From Actinotalea solisilvae (GTDB lineage Bacteria; Actinomycetota; Actinomycetes; Actinomycetales; Cellulomonadaceae), in the NCBI RefSeq assembly GCF_016464425.1, contig NZ_JADDKQ010000029.1, positions 1-57,485 on the forward strand: a stretch of DNA of 57,485 nt, read 5' to 3'. A program made the position numbers and the translations under genes. Shown one piece after another: positions 41,977 through 50,841 of the stretch (position 1 is the first letter of the stretch; every line of letters begins with the position of its first letter). Under the pieces are notes generated by a model that searched no databases, had not been told where the DNA came from, and saw only the letters and a list, made by a program, of their open reading frames with translations.

Positions 41977-42027
41977 TCGTGACGTCTGGTGGCCCGGACC
42001 CGGGCCGACGACGAGCCGCCGAGGCGG

Positions 42028-42765
42028 TCAGCCGTTGAACTGCAGGCCCTGCTCGTTCCCGGCGCGCGGGGCGACCGTGGAGCCGCGGGCGTCGAGGTCG
42101 CCCAGCAGGTTCTCGAGGTAGCTCTTGAGCCGCGTGCGGTAGTCCCGCTCGAAGACCCGGAGCTCGTCGATCTTGCGCTCGAGGAGGCTGCGCTCCTGCT
42201 CGAGCTGGGACAGCGTGCGGGCCGACGTCTCCTCGGCCTCGCGGACGATCCGCGTCGCCTGGGACTTGGCGTCCGTGATGATGCGGTCGCCCTCCTCCTG
42301 GCCCGAGCGGACGTAGTCGTCGTGGAGCTTCTGGGCGAGCTGCAGCATGCCGGTGGCGGACTCCGGCTCGCTGAGGCGCTGCGGGGCCGGCGAGGCGGCG
42401 GCCGTGACGCGGTCCTCGACCGTCGGGGCGGCGGCCACGACGGGCGCCGGGGCCGGCGTGGGCTCCGGCTCGGGCTCGGGCTCCGGCGTGGGCTCCGGCT
42501 GGGCCTGGGGCTGCGGCTGCGGCGTGGGCTGCGCGAACGGCGACGGCGCGGACGACGACGCGGCACCCGAGCGGCTCAGCTCGGCGACCCGGCGCTCGGC
42601 GGCGGCGAGCTTCGTCTTGAGGTCGTCGTTCTCGGCCTGGACGGCGCGCAGGGTGTTCACGACCTCGTCCAGGAAGTCGTCGACCTCGTCCTGGTCGTAG
42701 CCCTCCCGGAACTTCGTCGCCTGGAACTTCTTGTTCAGGACGTCATCTGCCGTGAGCAGAGCCAT
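42028..42765 (-). CDS. divIVA: DivIVA/Wag31 polar growth protein
   Basis: Coiled-coil scaffold that marks cell poles and directs wall growth in actinobacteria. The N-terminal DivIVA domain has KKFQATKFREGYDQDEVDDFLDEV, including the membrane-binding loop. A Pro/Glu/Gln-rich linker (about residues 75-110) precedes a second long coiled coil (QLEQERSLLERKIDELRVFE). Length 245 aa. The ATG has AGGTGA upstream. A TACGGT -10-like hexamer lies at 42830-42825, so it may have its own promoter with a ~55-nt leader. Confidence 0.96.
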   Translation of the reverse strand: MALLTADDVLNKKFQATKFREGYDQDEVDDFLDEVVNTLRAVQAENDDLKTKLAAAERRVAELSRSGAASSSAPSPFAQPTPQPQPQAQPEPTPEPEPEPEPTPAPAPVVAAAPTVEDRVTAAASPAPQRLSEPESATGMLQLAQKLHDDYVRSGQEEGDRIITDAKSQATRIVREAEETSARTLSQLEQERSLLERKIDELRVFERDYRTRLKSYLENLLGDLDARGSTVAPRAGNEQGLQFNG

Positions 42766-42824
42766 GGTTCACCTCGTTGTTCGTGCTGGTCGGGCCGGGG
42801 CAGTCCGCCGACCGCCACGGATCA

Positions 42825-42830
42825 CCGTAG
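42825..42830 (-). promoter_or_regulatory. Putative divIVA -10 element
   Basis: TACGGT on the minus strand, about 55-60 nt before the divIVA start, in the 116-bp gap after yggT. No clear -35. Confidence 0.4.
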
Positions 42831-42881
42831 CGGACATCGGGAGGGCTGCACGGGCGCGGGGGGACGTTCCGGGGTCGTGTC

Positions 42882-43169
42882 TCACAGGAAGGCGAGCACG
42901 CGCAGGAGGATCCAGCACGCGAGCACGACGATGGTGAAGGCCAGGTCCAGGCGGATCTGGCCGATCGTGATGGGCTTGACGACGCGCCGCACGGCGTTGA
43001 TCGGCGGGTCGGTCGCCGTGTAGACGACCTCGGCGATCACGAGGACGGCGCCGCGCGGGCGCCAGTCGCGCGCGAACACCTGGACCCAGTCGAGGACGAG
43101 GCGGGCCAGCAGGAGGACGAGGTAGACGAGGACGACCAGGTAGAGGACGTCCCAGACGAGGTCCAGCAC
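42882..43169 (-). CDS. YggT family membrane protein
   Basis: 95-aa protein with two hydrophobic regions (VLYLVVLVYLVLLLARLVL and AFTIVVLACWILLRVLAFL) and the middle signature ATDPPINAVRRVVKP, the YggT pattern. Function is unclear; it is conserved in division clusters. GTG start one base after the sepF stop. Confidence 0.93.
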   Translation of the reverse strand: MLDLVWDVLYLVVLVYLVLLLARLVLDWVQVFARDWRPRGAVLVIAEVVYTATDPPINAVRRVVKPITIGQIRLDLAFTIVVLACWILLRVLAFL

Positions 43170-43170
43170 G

Positions 43171-43650
43171 TCAGCTCTGGTTGTAGAAGCCGGCGCGCTG
43201 CTCGCCGCCGGCGACCTGCTCCTCGCCCGTGACCTCGACGTGCTCGGGGGACAGGAGGAACACCTTGCTGGTCACCCGCTCGATCGCGCCGTGCAGACCG
43301 AAGATGAGGCCCGCCGAGAAGTCGACCAGCCGCTTGGCGTCGGCGTCCGTCATCTCCGAGAGGTTCATGATCACGGGGGTGCCCGACCGGAAGGCCTCCC
43401 CGATGACGCGGGCGTCGTTGTACGAGCGCGGGTGGACCGTCGTGATCCGCCGCAGCTCGGGCGCGGGCGCGTGGTGCTCGTGGACCTCGTGGCCCCGCGC
43501 CGCGCGCAGGGGCGTCACCTCGGCCTCGTACTCGTGGGCGGGCGCGTACTCGTGGTCGTACTCCTCGACGTACTCGTCGGCGCCGTGGGCGGCACGGTCG
43601 TCCTCGGCCAGCCCGAGGTACAGCATGGTCTTGCGCAGTGCTCCGGCCAT
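43171..43650 (-). CDS. sepF: Cell division protein SepF
   Basis: Membrane-associated FtsZ anchor; essential in many actinobacteria that lack FtsA. N-terminal amphipathic helix ([14 protein letters not shown]), an acidic His/Tyr-rich linker (~residues 20-65), then the SepF domain [24 protein letters not shown] with VIMNLSEM and the [15 protein letters not shown] block. Length 159 aa. RBS GGAGG precedes the ATG. A TAGCGT hexamer at 43725-43720 could be its own -10. Confidence 0.96.
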   Translation of the reverse strand: MAGALRKTMLYLGLAEDDRAAHGADEYVEEYDHEYAPAHEYEAEVTPLRAARGHEVHEHHAPAPELRRITTVHPRSYNDARVIGEAFRSGTPVIMNLSEMTDADAKRLVDFSAGLIFGLHGAIERVTSKVFLLSPEHVEVTGEEQVAGGEQRAGFYNQS

Positions 43651-43763
43651 CAGCGGCCTCCATCCCCAGTCACGGTCCGGTGTGGACCGTCGCCCAGGGG
43701 CGCCGATCCGGTCGTGACCACGCTAACCCTCGCGACCCGCGCTCCGTCGGCGACACGCCCGGG

Positions 43764-44495
43764 TCAGGCGATGCGCACGACACCCGCGAACCGCCCGGCC
43801 GCCCGGCCGGGCAGGCCGGCCGACGCGGCGCGGTGCGAGAACCAGCGGGCGTCCTCGAGCGTGCACCCGCCCACGGCGCGCACGTCGGCGACCCCGGCCG
43901 CACGCAGCTGCGCGCGCACGCCCGCGGGCAGGTCGAGGGCGGGGGTCCCCCACGACGTCGTCGACGGCGTCGCGGGCACGGCCGCGGCGACGTCGTCCCG
44001 CAGCGCCGGCGGCACCTCGTAGCACCGGCCGCAGACGGCCGGCCCGACCGCGGCGCGGACCCCGCCCGCCTCGGCGCCCCGCGCGACCATGGCCGCGACC
44101 GCGGCGGGCACGACGCCGTCCACGAGACCGCACCGCCCGGCGTGGACGGCCGCGACGACGCCGGCGCGCGCGTCGGCGAGCAGGACGGGGACGCAGTCGG
44201 CGACGAGCACCCCGACGGCCGCGCCGCGGCGCGCGACGAGCGCGTCCGCGGCGGGCACGCCGTCGTACGGCACGTCGTCGGCGGTCCCCGGGACACCGCC
44301 GGGCAGCGGGGCCTCGAGCACGGTCGCGCCGTGCACCTGACGCACGAAGGTCACCGGCCCGCCGACGAGGTCCGCGAGAGCCCGGCGGTGGCCGAGCGCC
44401 AGGTCCCGGTCCCCCACGACGACGCTGAGGTTCGCGTCCGCCCCCGTGAACCCCGCGCGGACGCCCGGGCCCAGGTCGACGTCGTACCAGCGCAT
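43764..44495 (-). CDS. pgeF: Purine nucleoside phosphorylase YfiH/PgeF-type (laccase-domain) protein
   Basis: Multicopper-oxidase-like YfiH family, now thought to be adenosine/purine nucleoside phosphorylase or peptidoglycan editing factor. Zinc-site residues: the histidine in RQVHGATV, cysteine in VADCVPVLLAD and histidine in VAAVHAGRCGL. Length 243 aa. ATG at 44495, 26 bp after the ftsZ stop, so co-transcribed with ftsZ. The PLP protein YggS that usually follows is absent. Confidence 0.93.
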   Translation of the reverse strand: MRWYDVDLGPGVRAGFTGADANLSVVVGDRDLALGHRRALADLVGGPVTFVRQVHGATVLEAPLPGGVPGTADDVPYDGVPAADALVARRGAAVGVLVADCVPVLLADARAGVVAAVHAGRCGLVDGVVPAAVAAMVARGAEAGGVRAAVGPAVCGRCYEVPPALRDDVAAAVPATPSTTSWGTPALDLPAGVRAQLRAAGVADVRAVGGCTLEDARWFSHRAASAGLPGRAAGRFAGVVRIA

Positions 44496-44520
44496 CAGCG
44501 GACCGGGACGCCGGCGCGCG

Positions 44521-45825
44521 TCACGGGTTCTTGAGGAAGTCCGGCAGGTCGAGGTCGTCCGTGCCCCGCCGGACCGGACGGTCCTCGAGCACGGGCGGCA
44601 CCTCGACGGACTGCGGCGCGGGCGCGGGGTCGCGCTCGTCCGCGAGGAACGACGGGACCGCCTCGCCCGGACGCTCGACGGCCTCGTTGGGACGCGGGAC
44701 CGCGTGCCCGCCGTTGCGGGCCGGCTCCGCGGCGCCGAATGCGCGCCACGGCTCCGTGCCCGCACCCGAGGGCGCGAGGTCGGACGGCGCCGGACGCGGC
44801 TCCGTCGCCGGGACGCTCGGCACCCGGGGCGCGCTGCTGACCTGGCCCAGCGCGCGGTTGTCGCGCCGCACCGTGGGGCTGCCGTTGTCGAAGCCGGCGG
44901 CGATGACGGTCACGCGGACCTCGTCGCCGAGGGCGTCGTCGATGACCGCGCCGAAGATGATGTTGGCCTCGGGGTGCGCGGCCTCCTGGACCAGGCGCGC
45001 GGCCTCGTTGATCTCGAAGAGCCCGAGGTCCGAGCCGCCCTGGATCGAGAGCAGGACGCCGTGCGCGCCGTCGATGCTCGCCTCGAGCAGGGGCGAGGAG
45101 ATGGCGAGCTCCGCGGCCTGGACCGCGCGGTCGTCGCCGCGGGCCGAGCCGATGCCCATGAGCGCCGAGCCCGCGCCCTGCATGACGCTCTTGACGTCCG
45201 CGAAGTCGAGGTTGATGAGACCCGGCGTCGTGATGAGGTCGGTGATGCCCTGGACGCCGGACAGCAGGACCTGGTCGGCCGAGTGGAAGGCGTCGAGCAC
45301 GGAGACCGAGCGGTCGGAGATCGACAGCAGGCGGTCGTTGGGGATGACGATGAGCGTGTCGACCTCGGAGCGCAGCGCGTCGATGCCGTTCTCGGCCTGC
45401 ACCGAGCGGCGTCGGCCCTCGAACGTGAACGGCCGCGTGACGACGCCGATCGTCAGGGCGCCGAGCGAGCGCGCGATGCGCGCGACGACGGGCGCGCCGC
45501 CCGTGCCGGTGCCGCCGCCCTCGCCCGCGGTGACGAAGACCATGTCGGCGCCGCGCAGGACGTCCTCGATCTCCTCCGCGTGGTCCTCGGCGGCCTTCTT
45601 GCCGACCTCGGGGTCGGCGCCCGCGCCCAGCCCCCGGGTCAGCTCACGGCCGACGTCGAGCTTGACGTCGGCGTCGGACATGAGGAGTGCCTGCGCGTCC
45701 GTGTTGATCGCGATGAACTCGACGCCCTTGAGCCCGACCTCGATCATCCGGTTGACGGCGTTGACGCCACCGCCGCCGATGCCGACCACCTTGATGACCG
45801 CCAGGTAGTTCTGCGGAGCTGCCAC
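44521..45825 (-). CDS. ftsZ: Cell division protein FtsZ
   Basis: Tubulin-like GTPase forming the Z ring. The tubulin signature [12 protein letters not shown] is at residues 101-112; the T7-loop catalytic aspartates are in [12 protein letters not shown] variable linker of ~100 residues is Pro/Ala-rich. The C-terminal peptide [12 protein letters not shown] is the binding site for SepF/FtsW. Length 434 aa. GTG start with GAGAGG 8 nt upstream. A palindrome overlaps the likely promoter. Confidence 0.98.
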   Translation of the reverse strand: MAAPQNYLAVIKVVGIGGGGVNAVNRMIEVGLKGVEFIAINTDAQALLMSDADVKLDVGRELTRGLGAGADPEVGKKAAEDHAEEIEDVLRGADMVFVTAGEGGGTGTGGAPVVARIARSLGALTIGVVTRPFTFEGRRRSVQAENGIDALRSEVDTLIVIPNDRLLSISDRSVSVLDAFHSADQVLLSGVQGITDLITTPGLINLDFADVKSVMQGAGSALMGIGSARGDDRAVQAAELAISSPLLEASIDGAHGVLLSIQGGSDLGLFEINEAARLVQEAAHPEANIIFGAVIDDALGDEVRVTVIAAGFDNGSPTVRRDNRALGQVSSAPRVPSVPATEPRPAPSDLAPSGAGTEPWRAFGAAEPARNGGHAVPRPNEAVERPGEAVPSFLADERDPAPAPQSVEVPPVLEDRPVRRGTDDLDLPDFLKNP

Positions 45826-45855
45826 GTCGGTGCCTCTCGTCCTGCGATGGGTCCC

Positions 45856-45880
45856 AACCTTCAGTCTCAGGTAGAAGGTT
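45856..45880 (-). promoter_or_regulatory. Inverted repeat at the ftsZ promoter
   Basis: AACCTTC and GAAGGTT (perfect 7-bp arms, 45856-45862 and 45874-45880) are separated by 11 bp. One arm includes most of the predicted -10. Could be an operator or an RNA hairpin in the leader. Confidence 0.4.
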
Positions 45881-45903
45881 AGAGTTATGTCAGATGCTGT
45901 CGA
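45876..45903 (-). promoter_or_regulatory. Putative ftsZ promoter
   Basis: Minus strand TCGACA (45903-45898), 16-nt spacer, TAACCT (45881-45876). Gives a leader of about 45 nt with the ftsZ ribosome binding site. It lies in the 136-bp gap between ftsQ and ftsZ. Confidence 0.5.
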
Positions 45904-45961
45904 GAGCGACGCTAGGTCGCCGGGACGACCCGGGCAACGACCGCGCGCGCGTGTCGCCGGA

Positions 45962-46969
45962 TCAGGACCGGGTGATCGGCAGCTCGGGCGCCGAGACGTC
46001 GTAGTGGGTGGCCGTCGCGCTCGGCGCGGCGGTGCGGAGCGTCTGCAGGACCCTGATCTTGAGCGCCGTCTGGTCCGCGCTCCCCCACTCCACCGTCACC
46101 CCGTCGCGCAGGCCGAAGCGCACGGCGTCCTGGCTGTCCGCCGACGCCGTCTCGACCTGGGCCGCGAGCTCGGGCGGCAGCTGCTGCAGCACGGTGAGCA
46201 CCGCCGTGAGCGCGCGTGCGCCCGGGTCCTCGAGCGGCACGGAGACGACGGGCAGGCCCTCGGGCGCGGTGTCCGACCTGCCGACCTGCACGCCCTCGAC
46301 GTCGAGCAGCGCCACGCCGCCGCCCGTCTGCGGCACCGCGGCGACCGGCTCGCGCGAGACCACGGTGACGAGCAGGCCGTGCGGCCACTCGCGCGCCACC
46401 TCCGCCGCGCGCACCCCGGGCACGTCGAGCACGGCCCGGCGCAGCGCCACCGTGTCGAGGCGAGGCAGGGGCGTGCCGTCGTGCGGGGCGACGACGGCGG
46501 CGACCGCCGCGGCGTCGACGACGGTGCCCTGGCCCTCGACGCGCACCTGCGCGGCGTCGAGCGCGAGCACCGGCGACAGGAGCAGGAGCCAGCCGAGCGC
46601 GCCCGCGGCCAGCACCGCCACGACCGCGAGGACCACGCGCCGGCGCAGGAGGTGGCGCCGCACGGCGGCGCGCTCGGCGAACCGGTCCGCGGCGTCCGAC
46701 ACGACCGCGGGGCGCACGGGCCGCCACTCGCGCCCGGGGACGACGAGGGCGCTCCCCGACGCCCCGGGCGACGCGCTCGCGGGCGGCTCGGGCGCGGGTG
46801 ACGGTGCCTCGCGTGCCGCGACGTCCGGCTCGGCGACGACGTCGCGCCGGGCCGCGGCGGGCGGGTCGGCGGGCGGGTCGGACGGCGGTGCGGCGGGCGG
46901 CGCCGCGGGGCGGCGGACCGCCGGGTCGCCCAGGGGCGCGACCCGGCGCGGGGTGGCGGGTGGCCTCAT
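45962..46969 (-). CDS. ftsQ: Cell division protein FtsQ
   Basis: Bitopic divisome protein. A Pro/Ala-rich cytoplasmic region of ~105 residues precedes one transmembrane helix ([21 protein letters not shown], about 108-130), followed by the POTRA domain ([17 protein letters not shown], then [11 protein letters not shown]). Length 335 aa. ATG overlaps the murC stop (ATGA). Confidence 0.95.
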   Translation of the reverse strand: MRPPATPRRVAPLGDPAVRRPAAPPAAPPSDPPADPPAAARRDVVAEPDVAAREAPSPAPEPPASASPGASGSALVVPGREWRPVRPAVVSDAADRFAERAAVRRHLLRRRVVLAVVAVLAAGALGWLLLLSPVLALDAAQVRVEGQGTVVDAAAVAAVVAPHDGTPLPRLDTVALRRAVLDVPGVRAAEVAREWPHGLLVTVVSREPVAAVPQTGGGVALLDVEGVQVGRSDTAPEGLPVVSVPLEDPGARALTAVLTVLQQLPPELAAQVETASADSQDAVRFGLRDGVTVEWGSADQTALKIRVLQTLRTAAPSATATHYDVSAPELPITRS

Positions 46970-48435
46970 CGGCCCGCGTCGGGACCGGCGCCGCCGACGT
47001 CGCGCAGGTGCTCGAGCACGACGGGCCCGAGCTCCGTCACGTCGCCCGCGCCGACCGTGAGGACGAGGTCACCCGGCCGGGCGCGCGCGGCGATCGCGCG
47101 CGCCGCCTCCAGCCGGTCGGGCACGAACGTCGCGTCGCCCGTCGTGCGGTCGACGACGGTCGCGCCGCTCACGGCCGGGTCCGGGTCCTCGCGCGCCGCG
47201 TAGACGTCGGTCACGACGACGACGTCGGCGAGGTCGAGCGCCTGCGCGAACTCCTCGGCGAACGCAGTCGTGCGCGAGAACAGGTGCGGCTGGAACAGCA
47301 CGAGCACCCGCCCGTCGCCCGCGACCGGCCGGGCGGCGCGCAGGAGGGCCGCGACCTCGGTCGGGTGGTGGGCGTAGTCGTCGACGACGCGCACGCCGCC
47401 GGCCGTGCCGCGGTCCTCGAACCGGCGCCCCGTCCCGGCGAACGTCGCGAGGCCCGCCGCCGCGACCTCGGCGTCGACGCCGAGCAGGCGCGCGGCCGTC
47501 CAGGCCGCGGCGGCGTCGAGACCGTTGTGCGCACCGGGCACGGCGAGGACCAGGGGGACGCGGCCCGCGCCGTCGTCGACCCACGTCGCGCCGCCCGAGC
47601 GCTCGGGCTCGGGCACCCACGGTCCGACGCGGACGTCGGCCTCCTCGTCCATGCCGTACGTCCTCACCTGGACGCCGTGCGCGCGCGCGTGCGCCGCGAG
47701 CGCGGACGAGCCGGCGTCGTCGGCGCACGCGACGAGCCACCCGCCCGGACGCACGCGGGCCGCGAAGCGCCGGAAGGCCGCCTCGAAGGCCTCGCGCGTG
47801 CCGTAGTGGTCGAGGTGGTCCGGCTCGATGTTCGTCACGACGGCGACGAGCGGCTCGTAGGCGAGGAACGAGCCGTCCGACTCGTCGGCCTCGACGACCA
47901 CGACGTCGCCCGTGCCGTGATGACCCCCGCCGACGTCGGGCGGCCCGCCGGTCACGCGCGTCCCGGCGGTCGCGCGCACCGTGCCGCCGATCGCCCACGA
48001 CGGCGCGAGACCCGCGTGCTCGAGGGTCACGGCGACCATGGCCGACGTCGTCGTCTTGCCGTGCGCCCCGGCGACGGCGACCGTGCGCCGGTCGGCCAGG
48101 AGGGAGGCGAGCGCCTCCGACCGGTGCAGCACGGTGGTCCCGGCCGCGCGGGCCCGCGCGAGCTCGGGGTTCGTCTCGCGGATCGCGGTCGAGACGACGA
48201 CGGTCCCCGCGCCCTCGACGTGCGCGGCGTCGTGCCCGACGTGGACGGTGACGCCCGCGGCGCGCAGCGCCTCGACGACGGGACCGCCGCGGGCGTCGGA
48301 GCCGGAGACGGCCAGGCCGCGTGCGGCCAGGAGTCCCGCGACCGCGGACATCCCCGCGCCGCCGACGCCGATGAGGTGGACGCGGCCGCGCGCGGCCATC
48401 GCGACGAGCTCGCCCCCGTGCGCACGGGCGGTCAT
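46966..48435 (-). CDS. murC: UDP-N-acetylmuramate--L-alanine ligase
   Basis: Adds the first amino acid of the peptidoglycan stem peptide. Mur ligase layout: Rossmann motif HLIGVGGAGMSA, central P-loop AGAHGKTTTSA, and the C-terminal domain with VVDDYAHHPTEV. Length 489 aa. The ATG at 48435 overlaps the murG stop (ATGA); an internal ATG 11 codons later is an alternative start. Contains its full three domains. Confidence 0.97.
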   Translation of the reverse strand: MTARAHGGELVAMAARGRVHLIGVGGAGMSAVAGLLAARGLAVSGSDARGGPVVEALRAAGVTVHVGHDAAHVEGAGTVVVSTAIRETNPELARARAAGTTVLHRSEALASLLADRRTVAVAGAHGKTTTSAMVAVTLEHAGLAPSWAIGGTVRATAGTRVTGGPPDVGGGHHGTGDVVVVEADESDGSFLAYEPLVAVVTNIEPDHLDHYGTREAFEAAFRRFAARVRPGGWLVACADDAGSSALAAHARAHGVQVRTYGMDEEADVRVGPWVPEPERSGGATWVDDGAGRVPLVLAVPGAHNGLDAAAAWTAARLLGVDAEVAAAGLATFAGTGRRFEDRGTAGGVRVVDDYAHHPTEVAALLRAARPVAGDGRVLVLFQPHLFSRTTAFAEEFAQALDLADVVVVTDVYAAREDPDPAVSGATVVDRTTGDATFVPDRLEAARAIAARARPGDLVLTVGAGDVTELGPVVLEHLRDVGGAGPDAGR

Positions 48436-49550
48436 GCCGCCGCCGCCTCGACGAGGTCGGCGACACGCGCCGCGCCGTCGGTCACGCCCACGCCGGCCGC
48501 GGCCCGGCCCATGGCGGCGAGCCGCACCGGGTCGGCCAGCAGCGGGACGAGGGTCGTGCGCACGAGACCGGCGTCGAGCGCGGCGTCGTCGACGAGGAGG
48601 CCGCCGCCCGCGCCGACGACGGGCGCGGCGTTGAGCCGCTGCTCGCCGTTGCCCACCGGGAGCGGCACGTACACGGCCGGCACCCCGAGCGCCGCGAGCT
48701 CGCTCACGGTGCCCGCGCCCGCACGGCACAGGACCAGGTCGGCGACCGCGAGCGCCCGCTCCATCTCCGGCAGGTACTCGAGCACGTGGTAGCCCGCGGC
48801 CGCCTCGGGCGCGAGCGTCGCGAGGACGTCGCGCACCGCGTCGGCCTTGCCGCGGCCGGTGAGGTGCAGCACCTGCGCGCCGGCGGCGAGGAGGTCGGCG
48901 GCCGCGCCCGATGCGGCACGGTTGAGGCTCAGCGCGCCGAGCGACCCCCCGGTGACGACGAGCACCGGGCGTCCCGGGTCGAGGCCCAGGCGAGCGGCGG
49001 CGTCGGCGCGGACGGCCGCGCCGTCGTCGCGCCGGGCGGCGACGAGGTCGGCGACCGCGGTCCGGAGCGGGAGGCCGGTGACGACCGCGCCGGGCAGCGG
49101 CGTGCCGGGGAAGGTCACGGCGACGGACCGCGCCCACCGGGCGCCGAGCCGGTTCGCGAGACCCGGGCGCGCGTTCTGCTCGTGCACGACGACGGGGATC
49201 CCGCGGCGCCGCGCCGCGAGGTACGCGGGCGTCGACACGTAGCCGCCGAAGCCGACGACGACCTGGGCCCGCGTCGACGTCAGGGCGGCGTCCGCGGCCC
49301 GGACGGCCGCGCCGAGCCGGCCCGGCAGGCGCAGCCAGTCGGCCGTGGGCCGGCGCGGGAGCGGGACGCGCGGCACCTCGCGCAGCGGGTAGCCGCGGAC
49401 GGGGACGAGCTCGGCCTCGAGCCCGGTGGCCGTGCCGAGCACGGTGAGGGTCGCGCCGGGGTGGCGACGACGCAGCTCGTCGGCCACGGCGAGGAGCGGG
49501 TTGACGTGCCCGGCGGTCCCGCCGCCCGCGAGCAGGACGGACTCAACCAC
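48432..49550 (-). CDS. murG: UDP-GlcNAc:undecaprenyl-PP-MurNAc-pentapeptide GlcNAc transferase
   Basis: Makes lipid II on the inner face of the membrane. GT28 motifs: GGGTAGHVNPLLAVAD near the N-terminus, GFGGYVSTPAY, HEQNARPGLANR, and the donor-binding TGGSLGALSLN and CRAGAGTVSELAALG. Length 372 aa. GTG at 49550 has GGAGG 6 nt upstream and overlaps ftsW by 8 nt. Confidence 0.97.
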   Translation of the reverse strand: MVESVLLAGGGTAGHVNPLLAVADELRRRHPGATLTVLGTATGLEAELVPVRGYPLREVPRVPLPRRPTADWLRLPGRLGAAVRAADAALTSTRAQVVVGFGGYVSTPAYLAARRRGIPVVVHEQNARPGLANRLGARWARSVAVTFPGTPLPGAVVTGLPLRTAVADLVAARRDDGAAVRADAAARLGLDPGRPVLVVTGGSLGALSLNRAASGAAADLLAAGAQVLHLTGRGKADAVRDVLATLAPEAAAGYHVLEYLPEMERALAVADLVLCRAGAGTVSELAALGVPAVYVPLPVGNGEQRLNAAPVVGAGGGLLVDDAALDAGLVRTTLVPLLADPVRLAAMGRAAAGVGVTDGAARVADLVEAAAA

Positions 49551-50838
49551 CGGCCACCTCCGCGTCGGCGCGGCGCGCGCGACGGGCCGCCCGCCGGGCC
49601 GCGCCGGCGTCCCCCCGGCCGGGCCGCGAGGGCCGGCCGAGCACGGCGAGCGACCGCCGCACGACGCCCGGCCGGGCGGCGAGGGACTCCGCCGCACCGG
49701 GCTCGCCGCGCGCGAACGAGACGAGGACGCCGATGGCGATCATGGTCGTGATGAGCGCCGAGCCGCCCGCCGAGACGAGCGGCAGCGGGATGCCGATGAC
49801 CGGCAGCAGGCCGATGACCACCGCGATGTTGATGAGCGCCTGGCCCAGCACCCACGCGCCGATCGCGCCCGTGGTGATCTGGACGAACGGGTCGGTGTGC
49901 CGGCGGATGACGCGCGTGACGGCGACGGCCAGCAGCCCGAACAGCGCGAGGACGAGGCCGGTGCCGAGCAGCCCGAGCTCCTCGCCGAGGATCGCGAAGA
50001 TGAAGTCGTTGTGGGCCTCGGGCAGGTAGGACCACTTCTCGCGGCTCTCCCCCAGGCCCATGCCCGTCCAGCCGCCCGAGGCGAGGCCGTACATCCCGCG
50101 CGTGGTCTGGTAGCACGCGTCGGACGTGTCGCAGTCGTCGCTGAAGAACGCCTCGATCCGCTCGACGCGGCTGCTGCCCACCTGGGTCAGCGCGAGCACG
50201 CCCGCGACCGCGAGGACGCCGGCGACGGCGAACATCCGCATGGGCACGCCTGCGACGAAGAACGCCCCCGCGACGAGCACGAGCAGGACGATGCCCGTGC
50301 CGAGGTCGCCGCCCGCGAGGACCAGCCCGACGGAGGCGAGGGCGACCACGACGCCGGGGAGCAGCACGTGGAGCCACTCGCCCAGCAGGGCCCGCTTGCG
50401 AGCGAGCACCGTGCCCAGCCAGACCGCGAGCGCCAGCTTGACCGCCTCCGACGGCTGCACCTGCACCGGCCCGAGCACGAGCCAGTTCCGGTTGCCGTTG
50501 ACCTCCTTGCCGACGAGGGGCACGGCGAGCTGGAGGACGAGCGCGCCGATGAGCAGCGGCCACGAGAACCGCTGGTACCAGCGCGCCGGCAGGCGGCTCG
50601 CGACCCATGCGAGCGGCAGTCCGACGACGGCGAACTGGGCCTGCCGCAGGAAGATCCCGTAGGGCGACGCGCCCTCGCTCGCGCTGAGCGCGTCCACGCT
50701 CGAGCTCGACAGGACCATGATCAGCCCGAGGGCGAGGAGCAGCCCCGCGGCGCCCACGAGCAGGTAGTAGCTCGTGACCGCGCTGTTCCACTGGCCGAGG
50801 ACCGACCCGCGGGGGGTCTCGGCTGCCGACACCGCCAC
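49543..50838 (-). CDS. ftsW: FtsW peptidoglycan polymerase
   Basis: SEDS-family glycosyltransferase that acts with the class B PBP at the septum. About ten transmembrane helices; SEDS hallmarks QPSEAVKLALAVW, GGDLGTGIVLL and the large extracellular loop with SREKWSYLPEAHNDFIFAILGEE. Two cysteines in the loop (SDDCDTSDACYQ) may be disulphide-bonded. Length 431 aa with a basic C-terminal tail. GTG start 3 nt after murD. Confidence 0.97.
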   Translation of the reverse strand: MAVSAAETPRGSVLGQWNSAVTSYYLLVGAAGLLLALGLIMVLSSSSVDALSASEGASPYGIFLRQAQFAVVGLPLAWVASRLPARWYQRFSWPLLIGALVLQLAVPLVGKEVNGNRNWLVLGPVQVQPSEAVKLALAVWLGTVLARKRALLGEWLHVLLPGVVVALASVGLVLAGGDLGTGIVLLVLVAGAFFVAGVPMRMFAVAGVLAVAGVLALTQVGSSRVERIEAFFSDDCDTSDACYQTTRGMYGLASGGWTGMGLGESREKWSYLPEAHNDFIFAILGEELGLLGTGLVLALFGLLAVAVTRVIRRHTDPFVQITTGAIGAWVLGQALINIAVVIGLLPVIGIPLPLVSAGGSALITTMIAIGVLVSFARGEPGAAESLAARPGVVRRSLAVLGRPSRPGRGDAGAARRAARRARRADAEVAGG

Positions 50839-50841
50839 CGG

